Source of the DNA: Streptococcus parasanguinis ATCC 15912
GTDB taxonomy: Bacteria; Bacillota; Bacilli; Lactobacillales; Streptococcaceae
Assembly: GCF_000164675.2 (NCBI RefSeq)
Contig: NC_015678.1
Span: forward strand, 1,550,001-1,614,000
Length of the DNA: 64,000 nucleotides
Direction: 5' to 3'
Below are positions 20,078 to 31,830 of this stretch, in pieces (positions within the stretch are counted from its first letter, which is position 1; every line of letters begins with the position of its first letter). The position numbers and the translations under genes were made by a program. The notes under the pieces are model-generated. The model was given only the letters and a program-made list of their open reading frames with translations, was not told the origin of the DNA and made no database searches.

Positions 20078-20485
20078 CTATTTTACAGATGCTGTAAATC
20101 CATAAAAATATACGATATAAATCACAAAACCAAGAATAGCAAAGCTAATTAGTAGATAATACAAGATTGGTAACCAGCTTGCTTTCTGTCTTAATTTCCT
20201 TGAATGAAGCTCTTCGTCATCTACAAGGATTTCTTCATCAAATAACAACTCTTTTCCTTCACGAAAAGCTGTCAATAGAATGGACTCATCTAACCCCAAA
20301 GCCCATGATAGCTTTTTTAGATAGATCTGGGCATAAAACGGACTTGGTAGTAGATCAAACTCATCGTTTTCCAACGCTTCTATATAAGGAATTTCAATGG
20401 CTGTCTTATTTGACACGTCCTGTAAACTTAAATGTAAATTTACTCTTGACAGTCTTAATACCTGACCAATTGTTCTCTTCTTCAT
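20078..20485 (-). CDS. rodZ: Short RodZ-like protein: HTH plus one membrane helix, no extracellular domain
   Basis: 135 residues. Residues about 5-70 form the RodZ-type cytoplasmic helix-turn-helix (VLRLSRVNLHLSLQDVSNKT, then YIEALENDEFDLLPSPFYAQ), followed by a charged juxtamembrane part and one helix (about 108-130). The protein stops seven residues after the helix. Streptococcal RodZ is usually about twice as long and has an external domain. The position between yfmH and pgsA is the conserved rodZ locus. RodZ supports elongation with MreCD, whose genes are also in this window. Confidence 0.8.
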   Translation of the reverse strand: MKKRTIGQVLRLSRVNLHLSLQDVSNKTAIEIPYIEALENDEFDLLPSPFYAQIYLKKLSWALGLDESILLTAFREGKELLFDEEILVDDEELHSRKLRQKASWLPILYYLLISFAILGFVIYIVYFYGFTASVK

Positions 20486-20511
20486 TTTTTCCCTTCTTGA
20501 TACATTGTTTA

Positions 20512-21786
20512 CTACTTTTGAAAAATCATATAGTCAACCATCTCAGCCTGATCAATGAATTTATGACCTAATTTGATGATATCTTGTAAACTAATACTTT
20601 GTAAAATCTTTGGAAGATCATAAGATGTGCTACCGTCTGAAAAATAATCAAACTGAGTTGCACTATACTCAAGCGAATTTAAACCTTGTAAGAAATCACC
20701 AAACATTTCGCTTTTAATCGTATCCAAATGTTCCTGATTCACATCTGGATCCTTATCAAATTGTTTGATAGCTGACCTAAATTGATGAGATAAGGAGACT
20801 GGTTCTTTGGTATCCATTGTCAAAATAACAAAATGAAATAATTCTTCAACCTCCACTTCGAGTGTCAATGAGTTGTCAATCTTCCCTGCTTCATATAAAC
20901 TTTGAAACCGTTGCGAAGTCCAACCAAACATCATCGAAAATAGTAATTTTAACATTAATTTATAGCGGAATTTTTCCTCTTCTTTAATGTCATCATTTCC
21001 CCGAATTCCAATTGCCAATTTAGGAGTCGCCACATCCATTCTGCAGGATTGATTCAGTTTCACTTCGTTTTTTTCTACAGGAAAACGTTCCATCTTGATC
21101 GAAGGAAGTTGGGAAATTTGATCATATTCTTTTAAAACTTGTAATATCGGATCAACATCGAATTTTCCTATCACTAATAAGTGCATTTGAGAGGGATGAT
21201 AGAATAGATCAAAATTTTCATGGAGATTATCGATTGTAATATCAGAAATTGAGTCTCTTGTCCCAGCAATATCATCTGCTAACGGTGTTCCAGGATATAA
21301 ATTTTCTAAAGCACCAAAAAACAATCGATAGTCTGGACTATCTTGGTACATTCCAATCTCTTGTTGAATGATTTCTCTTTCCTTAGATACAGATTTTTCT
21401 GTAAAGGAAGCCTTTGAAACCATCTCCAATAACAATTGAATATTTTCAGGGACTTTTGAAGTTGTTGAGAAAAGATAACTTGTCTTTGTAAAGCTTGTAA
21501 AGGCATTACTTTCCGATCCTAAATGAACAAATTTTGTTAGATAATCTTGACCTTTTTCATCTTCAAATACTTTGTGTTCTAGAAAATGAGCAATTCCTGC
21601 AGGATATTGTCTTTCATCACCATTCACTAGAATTCGTGTGTCCACTGAACCAAATTTGGTTGTGATCATTCCATAGGTTTCATAATAATCTTCTTTTGGG
21701 ATTAAATGAATGGTCAATCCGTTTGACAAGCGTGTAAAGTAGACCTGCTCGCCTACTGATTCATAGTATTTTTCTTTAATTTTCAA
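20512..21786 (-). CDS. yfmH: M16-family zinc peptidase YfmH (EF-P modification-associated)
   Basis: 424 residues. The inverted zinc motif HFLEH (in AGIAHFLEHKVFED, about residues 66-71) with a downstream Glu region (ERE IIQQEIGMYQD) marks an active M16 peptidase half. In B. subtilis the counterpart pair YmfF/YmfH is linked to EF-P 5-aminopentanol modification. It pairs with the neighbouring yfmF product, which lacks the zinc motif, as an active/inactive heterodimer. 8 bases separate the two genes. Confidence 0.85.
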   Translation of the reverse strand: MKIKEKYYESVGEQVYFTRLSNGLTIHLIPKEDYYETYGMITTKFGSVDTRILVNGDERQYPAGIAHFLEHKVFEDEKGQDYLTKFVHLGSESNAFTSFTKTSYLFSTTSKVPENIQLLLEMVSKASFTEKSVSKEREIIQQEIGMYQDSPDYRLFFGALENLYPGTPLADDIAGTRDSISDITIDNLHENFDLFYHPSQMHLLVIGKFDVDPILQVLKEYDQISQLPSIKMERFPVEKNEVKLNQSCRMDVATPKLAIGIRGNDDIKEEEKFRYKLMLKLLFSMMFGWTSQRFQSLYEAGKIDNSLTLEVEVEELFHFVILTMDTKEPVSLSHQFRSAIKQFDKDPDVNQEHLDTIKSEMFGDFLQGLNSLEYSATQFDYFSDGSTSYDLPKILQSISLQDIIKLGHKFIDQAEMVDYMIFQK

Positions 21787-21794
21787 TCTTTACA

Positions 21795-23042
21795 CTACTT
21801 TCCTTCCATAAAATAAACAGACTGTAAATTAATTGTTTTTGCCGTCTCAATAATTTCTTCTTTACTAACCTTATTGATAGATTCTAACCACTCTTCTAGA
21901 GAAAGAACCTTCTTTCCAAGCATCGTTTTCAGATATTCCCTTTCAATCAGGGTATTTTGTCGATCCTGTGCTAATAAGGTCGTATTTATCAACATTTCTT
22001 TTGTCAATTGAAGCTCTGACTCTGTAAACTTGCCTCGTTTTAAATCATTCAACTGTTTCATAATCAAAGTCATTACTTTGGTACGAGATCCCTTATCAAT
22101 GCCTGCAAAAACTCTCATAAAGCCTGTAAAAATATCAAAATGGCTAGAGATGGTATAAGCAAGACCTTCTTTCTCACGAATTACTTGAAAAAGTCTTGAA
22201 TGCGAGAAAGCTCCCAGCATCCCATTTAATACAACTAGTGGGATATGGAGAGATTCTCCATACTGGGTAGAAAAATGATAACCTAATTCTAAAATAGATT
22301 GTTGATTTTGTTTTTGCTCTAACTTTTCTCTAACAACATTTGTAAAAGGTTGTTGATAGTTGACAGACAAATTGTTATCACGTGGCTTGAATTCAAACTG
22401 GTTCACTCGATCCACAATAGCGACCTCATTAAAATCGCCTATGAAAAAGAAGTCAATGTTATCTAATTGGAGCATCTGATGAAACTGTTCAAGAGAACTT
22501 TGAGCTGTCTCTTGTCTCACTAAATCAACTTTCCCCAATCTTGACATCCCGATTGTTTCGTCTTCAAAAAATAGTTGATTCAATTGCCCATGTGCATAAT
22601 AATAAGGCTCTTCAATTTCCGACTCCAAATCGGAAATTGTATTTTTCTTTTCAACGTCAAAGGTATCACTGTCAAAGTGATCTTCTACTACCAAAGGTAA
22701 AAAGAAGATGGTTTCTATAATGTCCAAAACCTCATCAGTAAGAACATTTTTCTTGCTCAAAAAATCATCGCGCACAAAGGAAATATTCAAATCAACATAA
22801 TGAACACGCCCCCTCTTAGAGACTGACGTTGACAATTCTACCCCGTATAGACTCGCTAATTTTTCACGGAATAATTGTGAAGTTGGATATTTTTGATTTG
22901 CAGTTTCCATCATACAAGCTGCCAAAACACGCGCAGCCACGGTATTTTCATCTAATGGCGATGAAAAACGGACCTTAATTTTATTGGTTTTAAATTTTTT
23001 TGATTGAAGAAAGTGAAGATTCACGCCCTTTACTAATTCCAT
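21795..23042 (-). CDS. yfmF: M16-family peptidase-like protein YfmF, catalytically inactive half
   Basis: About 415 residues from the ATG at 23042, which has gagg 6 bases upstream; an ATG two codons earlier is the alternative. Where active M16 members have HxxEH this protein reads AACMMETAN, so it cannot bind zinc there. The C-terminal half has the M16 substrate-channel arginine-rich/FSHSRLFQVIREKEGLAYT region. It is the first gene of the operon yfmF-yfmH-rodZ-pgsA-ecfA1-ecfA2-ecfT. Confidence 0.85.
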   Translation of the reverse strand: MELVKGVNLHFLQSKKFKTNKIKVRFSSPLDENTVAARVLAACMMETANQKYPTSQLFREKLASLYGVELSTSVSKRGRVHYVDLNISFVRDDFLSKKNVLTDEVLDIIETIFFLPLVVEDHFDSDTFDVEKKNTISDLESEIEEPYYYAHGQLNQLFFEDETIGMSRLGKVDLVRQETAQSSLEQFHQMLQLDNIDFFFIGDFNEVAIVDRVNQFEFKPRDNNLSVNYQQPFTNVVREKLEQKQNQQSILELGYHFSTQYGESLHIPLVVLNGMLGAFSHSRLFQVIREKEGLAYTISSHFDIFTGFMRVFAGIDKGSRTKVMTLIMKQLNDLKRGKFTESELQLTKEMLINTTLLAQDRQNTLIEREYLKTMLGKKVLSLEEWLESINKVSKEEIIETAKTINLQSVYFMEGK

Positions 23043-23171
23043 TTTCATCCTCGTTCTACTCAATAGTAACTTTCATTATAACACGAAATCACACTAAAAT
23101 CCTAATTCAAACTGTGAAAAAGCTTCTCAAATCACTCAACATTCTCTACCCTAGATAAACTAAAAATATGG

Positions 23172-23177
23172 TATAAT
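23172..23177 (+). promoter_or_regulatory. Extended -10 of the yaaA-recF promoter
   Basis: TGGTATAAT lies 20 bases before the yaaA start. No good -35 is visible, which fits the extended -10 type. It points away from the yfmF promoter region. Confidence 0.6.
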
Positions 23178-23197
23178 AACACGCAAAGAGGTGAACT

Positions 23198-23560
23198 ATG
23201 AATTACAAATTATTTGATGACTTTATTACATTGCAAGCAATCTTAAAAGAACTCGGTATTATACAGAGTGGTGGTGCAATCAAAGCCTTTCTTCAAGAAA
23301 AAGAAGTCTTTGTTAATGGTGAATTAGAACAACGGAGAGGCCGTAAACTTCGTGTCAACGATCAAATTAACATTCCTGAACTGAGCATGACTATCACCAT
23401 TCTTGAACCTTCTCAAGAGGAAATAGAAGAGCATCTTAAAGAGAAGGAAGAAAAGGAACGTGTTGCTGAACTTGTCAAGCAACTCAATCAACAACAAAAG
23501 AAACAACCGACAAAGACTAACAAAAAAGAAAAAGCAATTCGCTTTCCTGGTATCTCGTAA
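23198..23560 (+). CDS. yaaA: S4-domain protein YaaA
   Basis: 120 residues. The first 60 hold an S4-like RNA-binding fold ([35 protein letters not shown]), the remainder is a highly charged Glu/Lys tail (about 75-115) that looks disordered or coiled. It is the usual small gene directly before recF in Firmicutes; the stop and recF start overlap (TAATG). The exact role is unknown; RNA binding is inferred from the fold. Confidence 0.88.
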   Translation: MNYKLFDDFITLQAILKELGIIQSGGAIKAFLQEKEVFVNGELEQRRGRKLRVNDQINIPELSMTITILEPSQEEIEEHLKEKEEKERVAELVKQLNQQQKKQPTKTNKKEKAIRFPGIS

Positions 23561-24654
23561 TGTGGTTAAAACAGTTATCCATTCAACATTTTCGTAATTA
23601 TCAAGAACTAGAAGTCGAGTTTCATCCTGGATTAAATATTTTCCTAGGTCAAAATGCTCAAGGAAAGACCAATATTCTCGAATCAATTTATTTTCTAGCT
23701 TTAACCAGAAGTCATCGAACACGAAATGATAGAGATCTCATCTATTTTGAATCCACAGATTTTAAAGTTTCTGGTCAATTACAAAGAGAAACTGGTCCTC
23801 TTCCATTGGAAATCTCCTTGACACCAAAAGGTCGGATAACTAAGGTAAATCATTTGAAACAAGCCAAATTATCGAACTATATTGGCCATATGAATGTTGT
23901 CCTTTTCGCACCCGAAGATTTGCAACTGATCAAAGGATCACCTGCAGGACGTCGAAAGTTTATTGACATTGAATTAGGTCAGATGAAACCTCTCTATTTA
24001 TCCGACTTATCTCAATACAACCATGTACTGAAACAAAGAAATAGTTACCTAAAAAATTCGGAAAAAATTGATGCTACATTTTTGGAAGTCTTAGATTCAC
24101 AACTAGCTAGTTTTGGAAGTCGCGTCATCTATCATCGGCTTGAGTTTATTAAAAAATTAGAAGCTAAAGCAAAAGAAAAACACACTCGACTTTCTGACAA
24201 CAAAGAAGACCTATCGATTCAATATCAGTCAACTGTTTTTTCTGAAGATGGAAATGATATAGAAGAGCAGTTTCTCTCTATGTTGGAAAAAAACCGTCAG
24301 AAGGATATTTTTAGAAAAACAACAAGCATTGGACCCCACAGGGATGATTTGGCATTTTTTATCAATAATATGAATGCTACCTTTGGTAGTCAAGGCCAGC
24401 ATCGAAGTGTTGTTCTCTCTCTAAAATTAGCAGAAATCGAATTGATGGAAGAAATCACAAGAGAAAAGCCTATTTTATTACTTGACGATGTCATGAGCGA
24501 ACTTGACAATTATCGTCAACTTCAACTACTTGAAACTATCTCTAATAATATTCAAACATTTATTACAACGACAACTCTTGATCATTTAAAAGAACTGCCT
24601 GAGGAGTTGAAAATTTTTACTATTCAAGCCGGTCATATCAAAACAGCATCTTGA
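23560..24654 (+). CDS. recF: DNA replication and repair protein RecF
   Basis: 364 residues. SMC-like ATPase with Walker [11 protein letters not shown] (about residues 30-39), the signature segment [18 protein letters not shown] and Walker [14 protein letters not shown]. It loads RecA at gapped DNA with RecO and RecR. The usual place next to dnaA-dnaN is not kept: here, as in other streptococci, yaaA-recF is separated from dnaA by about 13 kb. Confidence 0.97.
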   Translation: MWLKQLSIQHFRNYQELEVEFHPGLNIFLGQNAQGKTNILESIYFLALTRSHRTRNDRDLIYFESTDFKVSGQLQRETGPLPLEISLTPKGRITKVNHLKQAKLSNYIGHMNVVLFAPEDLQLIKGSPAGRRKFIDIELGQMKPLYLSDLSQYNHVLKQRNSYLKNSEKIDATFLEVLDSQLASFGSRVIYHRLEFIKKLEAKAKEKHTRLSDNKEDLSIQYQSTVFSEDGNDIEEQFLSMLEKNRQKDIFRKTTSIGPHRDDLAFFINNMNATFGSQGQHRSVVLSLKLAEIELMEEITREKPILLLDDVMSELDNYRQLQLLETISNNIQTFITTTTLDHLKELPEELKIFTIQAGHIKTAS

Positions 24655-24680
24655 CAACGCTGTCAAGATGCTGTTATTTT
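24642..24680. terminator. Bidirectional terminator between recF and guaB
   Basis: aacagcatcttgaca-acgc-tgtcaagatgctgtt (24642-24675) is a perfect 15-bp stem followed by T residues; the recF stop codon is inside it. The core TTGACA-ACGC-TGTCAA fits the recurrent palindrome. A second palindrome, TTTACA-AATG-TGTAAA, follows at 24683-24698, between the stem and the guaB stop. Confidence 0.9.
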
Positions 24681-24699
24681 TGTTTACAAATGTGTAAAT

Positions 24700-26202
<1,503 letters not shown>

Positions 26203-26236
26203 TTATTTGAGCAAGGCTCGAATTTTTATTGTTAAT

Positions 26237-26264
26237 ATCATACCATTCTATGGCAATTTGTCAA
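26237..26264 (-). promoter_or_regulatory. guaB promoter
   Basis: Minus-strand TTGACA (26259-26264) and TATGAT (26237-26242) are separated by 16 bases. The predicted leader to the guaB start is about 50 bases. Confidence 0.7.
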
Positions 26265-26324
26265 TCATTTATTGGTAAATTATCAATGAGCAGTAAAGAA
26301 ATGTTCGCTATTAATGAAGTCGTT

Positions 26325-27353
26325 TTATTTTTTAAAATAGGTAATTCCCATCGCAGATTTTACTTCATCCAGTGTTTGAGCTGCTACATTTCGAGCGCGC
26401 TCACTTCCTTTTTCAAGAATAGAGTAGACTTCGCCCATATCCTTTGCAAACTCAAGACGTCTTTCACGAATCGGTCTTAATTCACGATCTAAAATTTCTA
26501 AAAGATATCGTTTGGTCTTTACATCACCAAGTCCACCACGTTGATAATGTTCTTTCATTTCTGCAATTTCAGCTGCATCTTCTGGACGGCCAAATACATC
26601 CAGGTAATGAAAGACCATATTACCTTCAATTTTTCCTGGATCCTCTACTTTAATATGATCAGGATCAGTATACATACTCATCACTTTTTTCTTTAAAGTA
26701 TCTGCATCATCAGCTAGGTAAATGCCATTATTCAACGATTTAGACATTTTAGCATTTCCATCTAAACCAGGTAAGCGCCCTGCTGCTTCATTTTCAGGAT
26801 AAATCCCTTCTGGCTCCACCAAAGTATCTGTATTGTAAGCATGGTTAAAGGAACGAACAATCTCACGAGTTTGTTCAATCATTGGCTTTTGGTCATTTCC
26901 TACCGGAACAAAATTCGCTTTAAATGCCGTAATATCGGCTGCTTGCGAAATAGGATATACCAAAAATCCTGTAGGTATACTCTCACCAAAACCTTTTTGA
27001 GAAATCTCGGTTTTTACAGTTGGGTTTCTTTCAAGTCGTGCCAAAGATACAAGATTCATGTAGTACATGGTCAATTCTGCCAGTTCAGGGATCTGACTTT
27101 GAATGAAAATCGTTACTTTTTCAGGATCTAGTCCAGCTGCAAGATAGTCCAAAGCGACATTTCCAATAGACTCCACAATCGTTTTTGGATCTTTTGCATG
27201 ATCCGTCAAAGCTTGCTGGTCTGCCAAAAAAACAAACATATTATATTCGTCTTTATTCTGTAGCAAGACCCGATTTTTTAAAGAACCAACATAGTGGCCA
27301 ATGTGGAGTTTTCCTGTTGGTCTATCTCCTGTCAAAATGATGGGTTTTGTCAT
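26325..27353 (-). CDS. trpS: Tryptophanyl-tRNA synthetase
   Basis: 342 residues from the ATG at 27353 with aaggag upstream; the frame extends 10 codons further but without a start signal. Class I signatures HIGH (in [10 protein letters not shown]) and KMSKS (in [10 protein letters not shown]) are present. It charges tRNA-Trp. The predicted leader is only about 20 bases, so no T-box riboswitch fits here. Confidence 0.97.
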   Translation of the reverse strand: MTKPIILTGDRPTGKLHIGHYVGSLKNRVLLQNKDEYNMFVFLADQQALTDHAKDPKTIVESIGNVALDYLAAGLDPEKVTIFIQSQIPELAELTMYYMNLVSLARLERNPTVKTEISQKGFGESIPTGFLVYPISQAADITAFKANFVPVGNDQKPMIEQTREIVRSFNHAYNTDTLVEPEGIYPENEAAGRLPGLDGNAKMSKSLNNGIYLADDADTLKKKVMSMYTDPDHIKVEDPGKIEGNMVFHYLDVFGRPEDAAEIAEMKEHYQRGGLGDVKTKRYLLEILDRELRPIRERRLEFAKDMGEVYSILEKGSERARNVAAQTLDEVKSAMGITYFKK

Positions 27354-27381
27354 ATTCTTCTCCTTAATCGTTATCCCTATC

Positions 27382-27387
27382 ATTATA
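27382..27387 (-). promoter_or_regulatory. Extended -10 of trpS
   Basis: Minus strand TGCTATAAT lies 28 bases upstream of the trpS ATG. Two palindrome copies (27443-27458 and 27464-27479) lie further upstream. Confidence 0.6.
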
Positions 27388-27500
27388 GCACTTTCTGGTT
27401 CAAAATGTTAGTCTATCCTCTATGTTTGTAATGAATTAAAAGTTTACTACTTTGTCAACTTGATTTACAGGGTTGTAAAAATAAATTGACACTAAAAAAG

Positions 27501-27529
27501 TTGAATTTTCCCCTATTTTCTAGTAAAAT
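27501..27529 (+). promoter_or_regulatory. Promoter of the ABC-F gene
   Basis: TTGAAT (27501-27506) and TAAAAT (27524-27529) are separated by 17 bases. Transcription would start near 27536, about 22 bases before the TTG start. Confidence 0.55.
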
Positions 27530-27558
27530 TAAGACATTATAGAAAGAGGAGAAAATCA

Positions 27559-29181
27559 TTGCTTACAGTATCAGACGTCTCACTACGTTTTAGTGATCGA
27601 AAATTGTTTGACGATGTCAATATCAACTTTACAGAAGGAAATACATACGGTCTTATCGGTGCCAACGGTGCTGGAAAGTCAACCTTTTTAAAAATTTTAG
27701 CTGGAGATATTGAACCAACAACTGGTCATATTTCTCTTGGCCCTGATGAACGTTTGTCCGTTTTGCGTCAAAATCACTTTGACTACGAAGACGAACGGGT
27801 CATTGATGTTGTCATTATGGGAAATGAAAAGCTCTACAACATTATGAAAGAGAAAGATGCTATCTACATGAAAGAAGATTTCTCTGATGAAGATGGTGTC
27901 CGTGCAGCTGAACTTGAAGGTGAATTTGCCGAACTCGGTGGATGGGAAGCAGAAAGTGAAGCATCTCAATTGCTTCAACATCTAAATATTTCAGAAGACC
28001 TTCATTATCAAACTATGAGCGAGTTAGCCAATGGGGATAAAGTGAAAGTTCTCCTAGCTAAGGCACTTTTTGGTAAACCAGATGTTCTTCTTTTGGACGA
28101 GCCGACCAATGGATTGGATATCCAGTCCATTACCTGGTTAGAAGATTTTCTGATTGATTTTGAAAATACAGTTATAGTTGTATCCCATGACCGCCACTTT
28201 TTGAATAAAGTCTGCACTCATATGGCGGATCTCGACTTTGGAAAAATCAAACTTTACGTCGGAAACTATGATTTCTGGAAAGAATCTTCTGAACTTGCAG
28301 CAAAATTACAAGCAGATAGAAATGCAAAAGCTGAAGAAAAAATTAAACAATTACAAGAGTTTGTCGCACGTTTCTCAGCCAACGCTTCAAAATCAAAACA
28401 AGCAACTTCGCGTAAAAAAATGCTTGACAAGATTGAACTTGAGGAAATTGTTCCATCTAGTCGGAAGTACCCATTTATCAACTTTAAAGCAGAGCGCGAA
28501 ATTGGTAACGATCTCTTGACAGTTGAAAATCTTTCTGTCAAGATTGATGGAGAAACCATCCTTGACAATATCAGCTTTATCTTACGTCCTGGTGACAAAA
28601 CCGCCCTTATCGGACAGAACGATATTCAAACAACCGCTTTGATCCGTGCATTGATGGATGATATTGAATATGAAGGAACTGTCAAGTGGGGAGTTACAAC
28701 TAGTCGATCTTATCTACCAAAAGACAACAGCCGGGATTTTGCAGGTGGTGAAAGTATTCTTGATTGGCTTCGTCAATTTGCAAGTAAAGAAGAAGATGAC
28801 AATACTTTCCTTCGTGGTTTCTTAGGACGTATGCTCTTTTCGGGTGACGAAGTTAACAAGTCTGTCAACGTCTTGTCAGGGGGAGAAAAAGTTCGTGTCA
28901 TGTTGTCTAAATTGATGCTCCTCAAGTCAAATGTTCTTGTACTGGATGATCCAACCAATCACTTGGATTTGGAGTCTATTTCAAGTTTGAATGATGGATT
29001 GAAGAATTTTAAAGAATCGATTATCTTTGCCAGCCATGACCACGAATTCATTCAAACACTCGCCAACCATATTATCGTTCTTTCAAAAAACGGCGTAATC
29101 GATCGCATTGATGAAACCTATGATGAGTTTCTTGAAAATGAAGAAGTTCAAGCAAAAGTGAAAGAACTTTGGAGTCAATAA
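27559..29181 (+). CDS. ABC-F family ATPase (ribosome-associated, YkpA/YbiT-like)
   Basis: 540 residues, two ABC domains in tandem and no membrane helices. The first has Walker A GANGAGKST and Walker B LLLDEPTNGLDI, the second a weakened Walker A region IGQNDIQTT and a full signature LSGGEKVR with LVLDDPTNHLDL. The linker between them (about residues 240-310) is basic. Members act on the ribosomal E site or in antibiotic protection; this one is not of a recognised resistance class. Translation probably starts at TTG (aggag upstream). Confidence 0.88.
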   Translation: MLTVSDVSLRFSDRKLFDDVNINFTEGNTYGLIGANGAGKSTFLKILAGDIEPTTGHISLGPDERLSVLRQNHFDYEDERVIDVVIMGNEKLYNIMKEKDAIYMKEDFSDEDGVRAAELEGEFAELGGWEAESEASQLLQHLNISEDLHYQTMSELANGDKVKVLLAKALFGKPDVLLLDEPTNGLDIQSITWLEDFLIDFENTVIVVSHDRHFLNKVCTHMADLDFGKIKLYVGNYDFWKESSELAAKLQADRNAKAEEKIKQLQEFVARFSANASKSKQATSRKKMLDKIELEEIVPSSRKYPFINFKAEREIGNDLLTVENLSVKIDGETILDNISFILRPGDKTALIGQNDIQTTALIRALMDDIEYEGTVKWGVTTSRSYLPKDNSRDFAGGESILDWLRQFASKEEDDNTFLRGFLGRMLFSGDEVNKSVNVLSGGEKVRVMLSKLMLLKSNVLVLDDPTNHLDLESISSLNDGLKNFKESIIFASHDHEFIQTLANHIIVLSKNGVIDRIDETYDEFLENEEVQAKVKELWSQ

Positions 29182-29190
29182 TAAAAATTA

Positions 29191-29224
29191 AGAGCCCTGG
29201 AATAATGATTTCAGGCTCTTTCAG
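29191..29224 (+). terminator. Terminator of the ABC-F gene
   Basis: Stem agagcc...ggctct followed by TTT. It ends about 10 bases before the yfhO start codon. Confidence 0.7.
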
Positions 29225-29233
29225 TAGAAATAT

Positions 29234-31801
29234 ATGAATAAAACAAAGCTAAAAACATCCCTATTTATAGTATCTTCTTTCCTGATTCCAGCTATCATAA
29301 TGTTCTTTATTTACCTTTCACAAGGAATCTACTGGAACAGTGATACATCCCCATTGTTAGGAGATGGTTATCATCAGTATGTCATTTTTGATACTACACT
29401 TCGAAATATTTTACATGGGACAGATAGCCTATTTTACAGTTTTCAAAGTGGACTAGGTATTAATTTCTATGCACTCAGTAGCTATTATCTAGGAAGTTTC
29501 TTTTCTCCTCTTGTATACTTCTTTAATGTACAATCCATGCCGGATGCTGTTTACCTCATCACTCTTCTTAAATTTGGAGCAATTGGGCTAAGCGCTTATA
29601 TTAGTCTACATGGAATCTTTTCTAAAATCCCTAGATGCCTGGTTCTTACTCTTTCAACCTCATTTGCTCTTATGAGCTTTGCCATCAGTCAAATTGAAAT
29701 CAAAACTTGGCTAGACGTTTTTATCTTGGCACCATTAATTCTTTATGGATTCAAAAAACTAATTTACAATGAGGGAGAGGTTCTCTACTTTATCAGCTTA
29801 ACCAGCTTGTTTATCCAAAATTATTATTTTGGATTTATGATGTCTATTTTTCTCATTTTATGGTACTTGACACAACTGTCATGGAACATCAAAAAAATTG
29901 GAAAACGGTTCTTTCATTTTGTGATTGTATCTCTTTTATCAGTTATAACAAGTCTTGTGATGTTATATCCTACCTTCTTAGATTTACGCACTCATGGAGA
30001 AAGTTTTTCAAAGGTTGACAGTATCTTTACAGAAAAAAGTTGGTATCTTGATGTATTTGCAAAAAATTTCATTGGAAGTTTTGACACTACTAAATATGGA
30101 TCAATTCCAATGATCTACGTGGGATTATTTCCACTTCTATTAGCGATCACCTTTTTCTTTGTAAAGTCGATCAAGTTTCACGTGAAACTTTCTTACATTA
30201 TACTCTTGACCATTCTTATTTTGAGTTTTCGTTTTCAATTATTAGATCTCCTTTGGCAAGGTATGCACGCGCCAAATATGTTTCTTCATCGATACTCTTG
30301 GATCTTTTCTTTGACGATTATTCTGATGGCAGGAGAAGTACTAAATCGAATAGAGGAGATCACTTGGATTCGTTTTAGTTTTGCTAATTTCCTCCTCATT
30401 CTAGGATTTGGAGCAACTGTCCTTTACAGCAATCACTATAAATTTTTAGATGCAGTCAATTTCATTGTTACTTTTGAATTTTTAATTGCTTTCTATTTGG
30501 TCTGTCTAGGATTTATCCTAAAAAAAATACCGCCTAGACTTTTCTATCTTTCGATCCTTTTTTTCTCCATCTTTGAATTATCGGTGAATAGTTATTATCA
30601 AATGGAAGGAATTGCGAATGAATGGGTCTTTGCTTCTCGGTCATCCTACGAACGCGACTTAAAAGCCATCCAATCCTTAGTAAGAAGGAAGACAGACTCA
30701 AATTATCGGACTGAGATTCTACAGCCACAAACGGGCAATGATAGTATGAAGTATGGTTATAATGGAATTTCTCAATTTTCATCTGTACGAAATACGGATG
30801 CGAGCTCGACATTGGACAAACTTGGATTTAAATCTGAAGGAACCAATCTCAATCTTCGATACCAAAATAATTCTATTTTAATGGATAGTCTATTTGGTGT
30901 TCGCTATAATTTGAGCCAACAACCTGTTCAAAAATTTGGATTTAAAGAGATTGCAACCAAAAATGGAGTCTCACTTTCAGAGAACGAATATGCCTTACCA
31001 ATCGCCTTTTTGTCAGCAAAAACTTATAAAAATGCTTCCTTTACAAATTTAACACTGGATAATCAAACACGATTCATCCATCAAATCACGGATGAAAAAT
31101 ATAAATTTTATAAGAAATTAAATATTCTGTCGCATACTTCACAAAATACTACATCTTCGTTGCAAACTGCAAAAATTGAAGAAGATAGTCATCTATCCTA
31201 CGCAAGTATTCAATATGAAGTAATGGTTCCTGCCCATAGCCAACTATATGTCAATGTTCCAAATTTACAATTTTCAAATGATGATCGGAAAGAGATTGAA
31301 ATCAGCTACAATGGACAGAACCAACGCTATACTATTGATAACGCCTTTCCATTCTTTTCGATTGGCCATTTTGACACAGGGGAAACAGCTACTATTCGTA
31401 TGAGTTTTCCAGAAAATTCGACAGTCTCCTTTGATACACCAGAATTTTTTGCTCTGGATCTTGACCAATATACACAGGCTATCACCACCATTCATCAACA
31501 AGAAGTTGCCATTCACAAAAATAAAAATAGAGTGGTAGCAGCCTATAACGCAGATAGAGATACTACCCTTATTTTTACACTTCCTTATGATAAAGGCTGG
31601 TCAGCTAAACAAAATGGAAAATCTATCCAAATTCATCGCATCCAGAAAGGATTGATGGGAGTTCATGTTCCAAAAGGATCAGGAACTGTCACCTTAACAT
31701 TTATTCCCCAAGGTTTAGTTGAGGGAGGCATTTCCTTTTTCGTTGGAATTATTCTCTTTTTCCTCTACGAATGGAGACAAATAAAAAGACGAAAAAACTA
31801 A
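29234..31801 (+). CDS. YfhO-family multi-spanning membrane protein
   Basis: 855 residues. About 12 hydrophobic helices occupy residues 10-460; a further helix closes the C-terminus, with a large extracytoplasmic beta-rich domain between (about 470-830). YfhO proteins are GT-C-like membrane proteins, and some glycosylate lipoteichoic acid or surface polymers. The acidic segment after the first helix (SDTSPLLGDGYHQY) fits the GT-C active-site loop. No clear ribosome-binding site; the start follows the preceding terminator by 10 bases. A parS-like site is inside. Confidence 0.82.
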   Translation: MNKTKLKTSLFIVSSFLIPAIIMFFIYLSQGIYWNSDTSPLLGDGYHQYVIFDTTLRNILHGTDSLFYSFQSGLGINFYALSSYYLGSFFSPLVYFFNVQSMPDAVYLITLLKFGAIGLSAYISLHGIFSKIPRCLVLTLSTSFALMSFAISQIEIKTWLDVFILAPLILYGFKKLIYNEGEVLYFISLTSLFIQNYYFGFMMSIFLILWYLTQLSWNIKKIGKRFFHFVIVSLLSVITSLVMLYPTFLDLRTHGESFSKVDSIFTEKSWYLDVFAKNFIGSFDTTKYGSIPMIYVGLFPLLLAITFFFVKSIKFHVKLSYIILLTILILSFRFQLLDLLWQGMHAPNMFLHRYSWIFSLTIILMAGEVLNRIEEITWIRFSFANFLLILGFGATVLYSNHYKFLDAVNFIVTFEFLIAFYLVCLGFILKKIPPRLFYLSILFFSIFELSVNSYYQMEGIANEWVFASRSSYERDLKAIQSLVRRKTDSNYRTEILQPQTGNDSMKYGYNGISQFSSVRNTDASSTLDKLGFKSEGTNLNLRYQNNSILMDSLFGVRYNLSQQPVQKFGFKEIATKNGVSLSENEYALPIAFLSAKTYKNASFTNLTLDNQTRFIHQITDEKYKFYKKLNILSHTSQNTTSSLQTAKIEEDSHLSYASIQYEVMVPAHSQLYVNVPNLQFSNDDRKEIEISYNGQNQRYTIDNAFPFFSIGHFDTGETATIRMSFPENSTVSFDTPEFFALDLDQYTQAITTIHQQEVAIHKNKNRVVAAYNADRDTTLIFTLPYDKGWSAKQNGKSIQIHRIQKGLMGVHVPKGSGTVTLTFIPQGLVEGGISFFVGIILFFLYEWRQIKRRKN
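30174..30189. other. parS-like ParB binding site
   Basis: AGTTTCACGTGAAACT contains the complete 14-base palindromic core GTTTCACGTGAAAC of parS; only the two outermost bases differ from the consensus. It lies inside yfhO, about 7.4 kb left of dnaA. Confidence 0.88.
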
Positions 31802-31830
31802 GGAATATAAATATCGTTCACTTATAAATA

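Noticed and set aside
23560-24654. Unusual separation of recF from dnaN as a rearrangement
   Set aside because: This placement of yaaA-recF next to guaB and trpS is the known streptococcal order, so it is not novel.
27354-27383. T-box riboswitch before trpS
   Set aside because: The predicted leader is only about 20 bases and no T-box sequence (such as TGGNACCGCG) is present.
27559-29181. ABC-F protein as an antibiotic-resistance gene
   Set aside because: Its overall design fits the housekeeping YkpA/YbiT type and its linker is not the long one of known resistance proteins, as far as can be read.
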